This document shows, in pieces, positions 9,136 through 16,505 of a DNA stretch of 16,505 bases. The notes under the pieces were generated by a model. That model worked only from the letters and a program-made list of their open reading frames with translations, was not told the origin of the DNA and did no database searches. The translations under genes and the position numbers were made by a program. Position 1 is the first letter of the stretch. Each line of letters opens with the position of its first letter. Source of the stretch: Nephromyces sp. MM_2019. Lineage: Eukaryota; Apicomplexa; Aconoidasida; Nephromycida. Location: contig JADHZB010000531.1 of assembly GCA_015657535.1 (NCBI GenBank), positions 1-16,505 of the forward strand, given 5' to 3'.

Positions 9136-10690
9136 GTTTTTATTATATAAAATTCTCATTTAATTTTTAAATATCTATACATATATTTGTATTGGTTAAC
9201 AATATATCTATCTTATATAAATTTTCTGTTGGTTGACTATATATACACATACTAATAATGTTCATTGGTTACATATAACTTATATAACTTTTATATTGAT
9301 TGACTATATATATATATTGATTAACTATATACACATGTATTTACATTAATAAATAATACATACAGGTTGAGTGTTTAATAAGTTTACATTGATTATATAT
9401 ATAAATATGCTTATATTCCATAAGTTATATATATATATATATCTATATATATATATATATAAACAATATATATATATTTAATACAATTAATACGTGTTTA
9501 CCACCTTTTCCTACCACTTGTGTATATTTCTAATTTCGTTTTTATATACAAATATATTACATATTACACTACTCTCTACAAAGAATGCATTGTTTTATAA
9601 AATAGAACCCTTAACTATCAACTGTGCTTTTTCATTTTCTTGAATTTATTTATTGTTGGTATTTTAAATAAATTTATTTTTTACTTCTTAAAACATCTAT
9701 ATGTGAATAGAGTATAGTTTTAAATTTGAAAATCCTTTGTGTAAATAGCTAATTTTATTTGTTATTTAGAAATTCGTTCTAGGGATATAATTTCTTATTA
9801 ATATTCATATCTGAATTTAGCGTATCATTTGTAACTCATTCATAATGAAATATTTATTTTCAAATTTTACGTACGAAATTCTTGTTATTTCTACATGAAA
9901 CTATCTAAATTCATTTTATTCCATTTAATCGAAAATTTCAACTACAACTTATTAGTTAATCCAGTATATATAACCAACAAATTCACTGTATAAGCACATT
10001 TCCTTAACTAAAATTTTATATAAATCTATTAAATAGTATTCAGGTCTTGTTTAATTTGAACTAAATTGCTGTCAGAAATTCAATCTTAAAAAGAAAAATC
10101 AAATAAATTTAACTCCAAGTAACTTTATGTCAAATTAAAAGCCCGTAAAAATGTTAAGAAAAAATTGTGCGTAACTTCGCAAGACATTTCATCTAAATTT
10201 GACATTAAGCATAGTAAATATAGTTTTGAATTCTACATTCAAATATGCTACTTAATATGTGATAAAAGGTCATTTAGGTATGCAAAAAGTCTTGCTGGTT
10301 ACACTGACTCTGTCAAAACTATATTCAAATAGGTGGTTTTTTAAACTGTTTGAATCGGGTATGTCCATGCTATAACCTCTGGTTTTTATATGTATGTGCG
10401 CTAATGATTGAGTGAATGTGAACAAGTCTCAATACAGTGTCCTGAGGATATAATATAGCCCAAAGGACATTATTCACCTTTAGTGTATTGATTAGCCATG
10501 TCTTTGTTTATTTATTGGTTTGCACTTATTTAATTAATTTTTAGCTAGAAATTTTCCCACCTTTTTCATATTTATACATACAGTTATGGGGAAAAAGATT
10601 TAGATTTTTATATATAATTAAAAGTGTATTCTTGATTTTAAGAACACTTATTATTATTGGATTAAATTATTAGAAAATCTCCTTTTTTTT
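9136..10690. other. Intergenic AT-rich stretch without recognised genes
   Basis: The sequence is very AT-rich with TA tracts at about 9428-9475 and no CA/TG microsatellites after about 9260. No splice-compatible coding exon or RNA gene could be supported. From about 10,270 onward the composition slowly becomes less AT-rich, leading into the next region. Confidence 0.55.
9137..9141 (+). terminator. Pol III oligo-T terminator after tRNA-Thr copy 1
   Basis: Five T start two bases after the discriminator, the usual RNA polymerase III stop signal. Confidence 0.75.
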
Positions 10691-11159
10691 CTTGAAGATT
10701 CTTGGATGTATTCCAGCCTTGGTCCCGATTTATGGTGCTCTTCAATTAGTTTAGCCTACTAGTGTTTCTAGTTAGAATTGCCCCACAAATTGTACAATAG
10801 TCTGGGTTAGGCCAGCTTGCTTATATAAGAGTGATCAACTTCTAAGTCTCATAGTGGCTATATTTGCACACATGTTCAAATTTGAGTCTAAATTCGATTT
10901 TCCCTAAAATATTTTGTACTGACTCGGACCTACTTGCTAGGTTCCTAGTCCTAGTATAAGTATTCGTTTACGCGTGCCCAGAAATAGGCATATAGAACAA
11001 TTGCTGCCTTGTCTTTATACCTAGTGAGCGGGTGTATGTAAATGAGCGAATCAACGTAGAAGTATGTGGGTAATTTAGATATGTATGATTTATCGACTTC
11101 GGAGTAAGTAAATGCAGTTAAGAGTGTTGAAGGATTGAAGAAGTTTTTATCTGATAATT
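10691..11159. other. Left part of a less AT-rich island, function unknown
   Basis: The composition changes here: more G and C, and no microsatellites. Short inverted repeats are visible, for example CTAGG-tt-CCTAG near 10939-10950 and ACTAG-tgttt-CTAGT near 10758-10772. A 141-codon minus-strand frame (11376-10951) crosses it, but its Phe/Leu-rich centre is just the complement of a purine tract and it resembles no known protein. The motif TTCTTGAAGAT occurs here (about 10690) and again at about 11337. Confidence 0.4.
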
Positions 11160-11261
11160 GAGATATTGTTATTCGGGACTCAAAAGCCGGGACTTTTGAG
11201 TGAAGTTGTTCTAGAAACGGGAGAAAAGTTTTCGTTCTTTGATACAAGAACGCGGGTGACC

Positions 11262-11306
11262 AAAACAAGAAAAAGAAAAGAAAAAGGAGAGAAAAGAATT
11301 CGAAGA
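11262..11306 (+). other. Polypurine tract
   Basis: About 45 bases are almost purely A and G on the plus strand (AAGAAAAAGAAAAG and similar), broken by TTC near the end. A shorter purine run lies at 11519-11537. Such tracts prime plus-strand synthesis in LTR elements, but no LTR ends or retroelement proteins are seen, so this is only described. Confidence 0.6.
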
Positions 11307-11858
11307 ATCCTAGAACGGCTCTGGTCTTCAAGAAAGTTCTTGAAGATGTTTCTTCCACTCTTTGTCGGTGTTGCACCCCGTTGTCGGTGTGTAATGCGAG
11401 GTTTTCTCCTCCCTAGGCCTTAAGAGGGAATTGGCCCTTTTGGGCACCATTGGGGCAGCGTAATATAACAAATGAGGCTTTTATGTAATATTCCCCTCAT
11501 TAAAATGTTTTGCATTTAAAGAAAAAAAGAGAAAACGAGCAGCTAGTGTAGAAATTTGGGCTAGGGAGTAAAGTCGGCGTAAGTTAAAATATTTGAAACT
11601 TATCATGTAACTAGTTTGTATTATTGTTCGTACGTAAACCTAGTATGTAGACTGTTGCTACGAAGTCCTATAAAGAATCAATTAAGTGGATTATCTCGGG
11701 TAGTGAGGTGGGTAGGGGTGAAGTCGTTAGAATTAGCGTTTTACGTGCTTAATTTCTAGTACAATTTTTCTAGCTAAATTGTCGATCTTCAAAGTGGGAA
11801 AAATAAATTCTATCGGTTTGTGCTTGGTTCTAATAGCGAGTAAAATGGTTTTTTTCAT

Positions 11859-11899
11859 GGGGTAAAACGTTGGGTAAAATAGGGAAGTTTGGGGTAAAA
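11859..11899 (+). repeat. Short GGGTAAAA direct repeats
   Basis: GGGTAAAA occurs three times (about 11860, 11872 and 11892), and a fourth partial copy GAGTAAAA is at about 11838. Spacing is irregular. The function is unknown. Confidence 0.8.
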
Positions 11900-12182
11900 T
11901 TTAAAAGTTCAATATCCCTCTTACAAATCTATTTTTCTATTTAAAATCGTTTTTCGCACTGCTTTGCACCGCGAAGTTCTTCTGGGGGGAATTAAAGATC
12001 TTGCTAATTCTTCCCTCCTGTGTGCTTACGATCGGCACACCGAACGCTAGGTGCTGAGATACATTCCTTCCTAGCTACTTGTTATCTGGGGTTCGCTTTT
12101 AGCGGCTCCCTCAATTATTTAAGCACCCTAGGATATGTAACTGTTCCTACCTTAAGCCTATGTAGTTCAATTATAAGAACGT

Positions 12183-12255
12183 GCCTGCTTAGCTTAGTTG
12201 GTAGAGCATCCGCTTAGTAAGCGGGAGGCCATGAGTTCGACTCTCATAGTAGGCT
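12183..12255 (+). tRNA. tRNA-Thr (anticodon AGT), copy 2
   Basis: All 73 bases are identical to the copy at 9063-9135, with anticodon AGT at 12216-12218. The cloverleaf, A box and B box are therefore intact. The upstream flanks share little beyond a short ATAAG/AACG-like patch and the downstream flanks differ, so only the gene body is conserved. Both copies face the same way. It lies about 70 bases after the last hairpin of the preceding structured region, so co-transcription is possible but unproven. Confidence 0.96.
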
Positions 12256-12259
12256 TTTT
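12256..12259 (+). terminator. Pol III oligo-T terminator after tRNA-Thr copy 2
   Basis: Four T follow the T discriminator directly (five T in all), and further T runs lie within the next 25 bases. Confidence 0.7.
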
Positions 12260-14580
12260 GTTTTATTAGTTTTTTTTATCAAAAGACATTAATTTAGATA
12301 GTCTTATTAATTAATTTTCCAATGCAATTTATGTTTACAAAATAATATGTTATATCTGAATATAAAACTGATTATTTCTAAGTAGGTTCACTTTTTTTTG
12401 TTTATTAAAGCTGAAATATATGTTATAATTCAATAATGATCAATCCTAAAGATATTTTCCTTCCAAGCTCAACATCCGTGATAAGTAAGGATAGTTAATT
12501 GAAATAAAATTGAAATATAAAATTTCCAAAAAAATTTTTAATTTTACTTTATTTACTATGGTTTTTAAAATCTTGTAGAGTGCACCTAGTAATTTCCAAA
12601 ATGACTGACAGTTTCATTTTGAAAATTTACTAATTTTATTATTCTTAAAACTTTGTAATTTTTTTTCAGAAATTGTAAAGGCTGTGGATTCCTCTTTAAT
12701 GGATAAACATAAATGGAAACGAGCATACTTTGGGAAACTTAACATTGATAGATTGTTATGTAATTTAAACTTTATGTGAAAATTAAGATAAGTACAAGTT
12801 GGTTTCTAAACCACGTAATTCAACAGTGAATATGATGAACTTTCAATTGCATTCAGTACCTCTAAGATCCATTGAATTATACTTCAATCATTGTGTAGAA
12901 TAACAAAAATTTAGTCTCTTGCATCTATAAAAATTGAATCAAATCTCCTAAACTTTCGACCTCTTTTCTACAGATTAGTGCCCAGAGTGTCAATTTCAGT
13001 ACAAATATTATATTTTCCATCGAAACTAAAGATTGATAGCAATTATAATCCTTCTCAAAATTTCAAATGACTCAAATTATAAGAGTCCAACTTATTTAAT
13101 TGCCAGTGCAAAATTCTCTTACGTCTTCTTTCTCAAGGTGTCAGATTTCAAAAAACAATTAAGTCTAACAAACTACCTTGTGTTAATTCATTAGTCAATT
13201 TGAGATAACTTAACTAGGATTTATTGGTAAATAGCACAACTTAAGTAGTTTCAATTGTTTTAAAAAATACCATTCAAGTATCATAATATTTCAACCCTCT
13301 ACATTTAGTACAACCATGACCAACACAATAACACAGATTATAATAACGAATTTGTTTCAGAAATTTTATTAAGCTTGAATAACATTGATCTATAAAGTTT
13401 TCTTATTTTGACTAATCCCAACAAATGAAAAACAATTTTTGAACCCGTGAATTTCCTCTTAATTTTGTATCCATTGGGTATCCATATAAAAGAATTGAAA
13501 CAATTTTACAAATCTTATTCAATGCAATAGTGTCTATTTAAAAATAGTTTTACCTCTTAAAAGAAGACTTAATATAATGTTTGTAATATTTATAACAAAT
13601 TCCTAAGCTCAAATTTATTCAATTGTTTTTTATAAATTGAAAAAATTGCCTATGTAAGTAAAAGTAAATGAAAAAGTAATTAAAGCATGTATGTAAGTAC
13701 ACTCGAAAAACAATTTTTCCATGAAATACACATATAATTTCTTATAAACTTTATGAAACATTAAAATTCAAGCAACCTTAATTCATATGTAACTTTATAT
13801 TTCTATATAATTAATTGATATGTTAATAAATATTCAATATTTCAACGCTTTATAACTCAATATCATTGAATAAAGTTGATTTATGAGATACTTAACTTTA
13901 AACAGATAATAAGGTCCTGAAATACAAAATTACATTCATAACGGGGAATGATTCAAACCAATAATTAATCATTATACATATTATTCAAAATATTTATATA
14001 TATGCATATATATATATATATATACTGAATTATCGATACATAACTATGTATAGATATATATATACATGTATTATATGGAATGATTTAGTGTGTGAAAAGC
14101 ATATTATTATTCATTTAAGATAATTAGATAATAAATCAGCATATATATATATATATACACAATGTACCCTTTTCATAATACAAATAGACTTATGTCATTA
14201 GATTATATATATATATATATATATCTAAGTAAGAGTATATAAAAATAAAAACATATAATTATATACACTTAATAAGACCTATAGAGACAAATGTGGTTAT
14301 GAGCCATTGTTTTTGTTTATATATATATATAAATACAAGGCAACATCAATACCAAATGTTATATATATATAATCAAAATCAAAAACTTGTATACACATAA
14401 TGGTTACTAATACCTCACCAACTTTTATTTCTTACAATATATAATTCTAAGTTTTTCACTCAAATATGTTTAGAATTTATATATTGAAGTAATAAACTGA
14501 CCACACAAGTTGGTCTCCTTACTTTTTTATGTAGTATACATAAAATTGATGTTATATGAACACCTTATACATAATTCAAT
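12260..14580. other. Intergenic AT-rich stretch without recognised genes
   Basis: About 2.3 kb of AT-rich sequence shows no open frame of note, no splice-linked exons and no RNA gene on either strand. CA/TG microsatellites are absent until short TA/CA tracts reappear after about 13,985 (TA runs near 14005, 14140 and 14205). Confidence 0.6.
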
Positions 14581-14957
14581 TCATATTTCCTTCTAACACT
14601 TGAAAATATCATAAACGATCCTATACATACCTCACCTATACATTCACACCTCTTCCTACATCTACACACACACATACACACACATATACCTATATATACA
14701 CATACCTCAACTAATATATTCCAATATATATATACATATATCACACTCAATTACATATCTCTTTAACTATATAAATATACCCTCATATATAATACGTTCA
14801 ACACAATACATCTTCAACAGTTAAGCCCTTATCTATACTCTCGCAACCTAAATACCTTTACACCTACTCTCCCCCACTACATACATACTCCCCTAACACA
14901 CATACACACATATTACCCCAACACACACATACTACCCCAACACACACATACTACCCC

Positions 14958-15014
<57 letters not shown>

Positions 15015-15018
15015 CAAG
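14581..15018 (+). promoter_or_regulatory. CA-rich, G-depleted leader or promoter of the Crooked-neck gene
   Basis: Only about 7 G occur in these 438 bases of the sense strand, and about 5 in the last 378. CA, CTA and ACCCC steps dominate. Three copies of a 19-bp unit with ACACATACTACCCCA lie at about 14911-14960, followed by an uninterrupted (AC)27 tract at 14959-15012. AACAAG then leads into the ATG, with A at -3 and G at +4, a good start context. The region is probably a transcribed 5' leader plus promoter; no TATA box is evident and the transcription start is not known. Confidence 0.5.
14959..15012 (+). repeat. (AC)27 microsatellite six bases before the start codon
   Basis: A perfect dinucleotide run sits directly before the Clf1 start. 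If transcribed it would be an unstructured CA-rich 5' UTR end. Confidence 0.97.
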
Positions 15019-15761
15019 ATGGCAGATCCTTCAGAGGCTGATAAAGCCTATATAAACAAAATGAGGGGCAGTACACAAAAATTAACTGTCAAAAACAAAA
15101 TGCCTGCTCCCATTCAAATCACCGCCGAACAACTCCTCCTGGAGGCTGTCCATAGGCAGGCTGATGAGGCAAAGGCACCCAATGTACGTATAGTAGATGA
15201 AGAGGAATTACAAAATTATAGGTATATTACACATACACCTATGTATTTACAATGTTTACACACCTATTTTTAATCTATATACATATATATATATGTATGT
15301 TTATGTATGTATACTTTTATTTACATACACATTATATACACACATACACATCATATATATACACACATACACATCATATATATACACACATATACATCAA
15401 ATATATACACACATACACAACATATATATACACACATACACATCATATATATACACACATATACATCATACATATACACACATACACAACATATATATAT
15501 ACACACATATTAGAGTTCAAAAGAGGAAAGAATATGAAGACACACTACGTAGGCAAAGACATCATATGGGTACATGGATTTCATATGCCCAATGGGAAGC
15601 TGCTCAAAAAGAATTTAGGAGGTTACACACATATTTCACACACACACACACACATATGTATTTACACATGTTCACATATATACATACATATATATATATA
15701 TATATTTACACATACACATATGCATAATAATACATATAGACAATCATGTATCACACATACA

Positions 15762-15801
<40 letters not shown>

Positions 15802-16208
15802 ACACATACACATATGCATAATAATACATATAGATAATCATGTATCACACATACAACACACACATATATATATATATATATATATCCACACATACACATA
15901 TGCATAATAATACATATAGACAATCATGTATCACACATACAACACACACATACATATATATATATGTGTGTGTATATATATAGAGCACGTTCAATATTTG
16001 AAAGGGCCTTAGAAATTGATTATAGAAATACAACCATTTGGCAGAAATACATCGAAATGGAAACCAAAAATAAATTTTTAAATTCAACACGAAATTTGTA
16101 TGACCGTGTGTGTCAACTTTTACCCCGTATGGACCAATTTTGGTTTAAATATGCACACATGGAAGAATTACTCTCTAATTATGCTGGGGCTAGAATGGTT
16201 TATGAACG
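15019..16208 (+). CDS. CLF1: Crooked-neck/Clf1 pre-mRNA splicing factor (HAT repeats), first three exons, 3'-partial
   Basis: Exons are 15019-15221, 15514-15621 and 15984-16208, joined by GT-AG introns of 292 and 362 nt; the gene runs off the window in intron 3. They give 178 residues plus a split codon, roughly a quarter of the usual Crooked-neck length of nearly 700. The family signature [16 protein letters not shown] (residues 25-40) is followed by EEELQNYR and a [15 protein letters not shown] block. HAT repeats then begin: W89-x2-YA-x-WE with [10 protein letters not shown] (104-113), W123-QKYIEME with N141-LYDR, and W157-FKYAHMEE with ARMVYER. Clf1 is a scaffold of the NineTeen/Prp19-associated complex and is needed for spliceosome assembly in the nucleus. 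All three junctions are phase 2 within an Arg codon. Identification is confident from the sequence pattern. Confidence 0.96.
15328..15510. repeat. 23-bp minisatellite in Clf1 intron 1
   Basis: A TCATATATATACACACATACACA-type unit (described at 23 bp) recurs with its TCA at 15351, 15374, 15397, 15443 and 15466, variant copies filling 15420 and 15489. The array ends at the acceptor TATTAG of exon 2 and supplies the bases just before it. Confidence 0.9.
15709..15957. repeat. Three tandem copies of an 86-94-bp unit in Clf1 intron 2
   Basis: A unit starting CATACACATATGCATAATA begins at about 15711, 15805 and 15891. The copies differ mainly in the length of an internal (TA)n run, plus a single C/T change in ATAGACAATC. 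The third copy ends shortly before the exon 3 acceptor. Confidence 0.92.
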
Positions 16209-16505
16209 GTGTGTGTTTGTGTGTTTTGTGTACATTTTGATATATATTTTGAGGGGGGAGTAGGGGGAGTATGTGTGTGTGTTTTGTGTATATTTTGATA
16301 TATATATGTGTATGTGAAAAGGTGATATGTTTTAATATATAAATGTGTATATATATATATATATATATTTGGTGTGAATTTTAATGAATTCACACATTTT
16401 ATGGGGTATGGATATGTATACATATCTGTAGAGTATAATATATATATTTTTAGTATATAAAAATAAAATTTCAAACTATTATGTGTATATATATATATAT
16501 ATATA
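16209..16505 (+). other. Clf1 intron 3, 5' part
   Basis: The intron opens with a donor merging into a TG tract (CG|gtgtgtgtttg). It contains two copies of a TTTTGTGTAnATTTTGATATATAT-like piece (about 16224 and 16281), TA tracts, and a perfect 9-bp inverted repeat GTGTGAATT/AATTCACAC at 16372-16380 and 16387-16395. No exon is visible before the window ends. Confidence 0.8.

Larger units (their letters stand above)
11160..12182 (+). ncRNA. Candidate structured non-coding RNA region upstream of the second tRNA-Thr
   Basis: This stretch packs inverted repeats: 11178-11186 with 11193-11201 (9 perfect pairs, 6-nt loop); 11233-11239 with 11246-11252 (7 pairs); 11325-11334 with 11337-11346 (10 pairs); 11471-11477 with 11495-11501 (7 pairs); 11761-11767 with 11776-11782 (7 pairs); 11984-11994 with 12005-12015 (11, two of them G-U); 12020-12025 with 12035-12040 (6 pairs); 12046-12051 with 12070-12075 (6 pairs); 12088-12097 with 12101-12110 (10, one mismatch, wobble pairs). 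The last four lie in a row just before the tRNA. No convincing protein gene is present. The strand is unknown; plus is listed because the tRNA lies downstream. It matches no snRNA, SRP, RNase P or rRNA signature known to me. A decayed mobile element is the main alternative. Confidence 0.28.

Noticed and set aside
10951..11376. 141-codon minus-strand frame with a Phe/Leu-rich stretch
   Set aside because: The hydrophobic part is the complement of a purine tract, no family is recognised, and the frame overlaps the inverted-repeat island. A real gene cannot be excluded but is not supported.
11166..11423. 85-codon plus-strand frame with a basic centre
   Set aside because: Begins at TTG and not ATG, is coded by the purine tract, and has no splice-linked partner.
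12020..12050. Hairpin followed by CTAG, resembling a Helitron 3' end
   Set aside because: The base after CTAG is G and not T, no matching TC 5' end or RepHel protein is seen.
10690..12182. LTR retroelement inserted upstream of a tRNA gene
   Set aside because: Polypurine tracts and the tRNA neighbour are suggestive, but no pair of LTRs, target-site duplication, primer-binding site or retroelement protein could be found.
12020..12217. 65-codon plus-strand frame
   Set aside because: It runs into the second tRNA gene and through the hairpin cluster.

Overview
This window is nuclear DNA from a eukaryote with an AT-rich genome, most likely a unicellular one. Coding sequence is broken by many GT-AG introns, tRNA genes are of the eukaryotic type, and there is nothing operon-like. 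One protein is clearly Crooked-neck/Clf1, a spliceosomal HAT-repeat protein. From memory its wording resembles apicomplexan (hematozoan) versions, but that placement is only a guess. Introns, gene leaders and parts of the exons are saturated with CA/TG and TA microsatellites.

Layout. (1) 132-7226, minus strand: a 14-exon gene assembled here by hand. The exons sum to 2,703 nt (900 codons plus stop), and all 13 introns are GT-AG with matching phases. The product has an N-terminal part rich in His-Thr runs, a helical segment, one RRM-like fold and a second RRM-like fold apparently split by about 260 residues of low-complexity sequence. (2) 7227-about 7680: its CA-rich leader or promoter, almost lacking G on the sense strand. 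(3) About 7.3 kb of intergenic DNA to about 14580, holding two identical tRNA-Thr(AGT) genes 3,120 bp apart (9063-9135 and 12183-12255). Between them lies a less AT-rich island (about 10.7-12.2 kb) with many perfect inverted repeats and no convincing protein gene; its right half is a candidate structured non-coding RNA. (4) 14581-15018: the CA-rich, G-depleted leader of the next gene, a mirror image of region 2. (5) 15019-window end, plus strand: the first three exons of Crooked-neck/Clf1 and part of intron 3.

The two protein genes point away from each other, and both probably act in RNA metabolism (one certainly in splicing, the other by its RRM-like folds). CA/TG repeats are dense inside and just upstream of both genes and nearly absent from the intergenic core, so repeat content tracks the transcription units. 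Several introns carry both a CA arm and a TG arm and could fold back on themselves.
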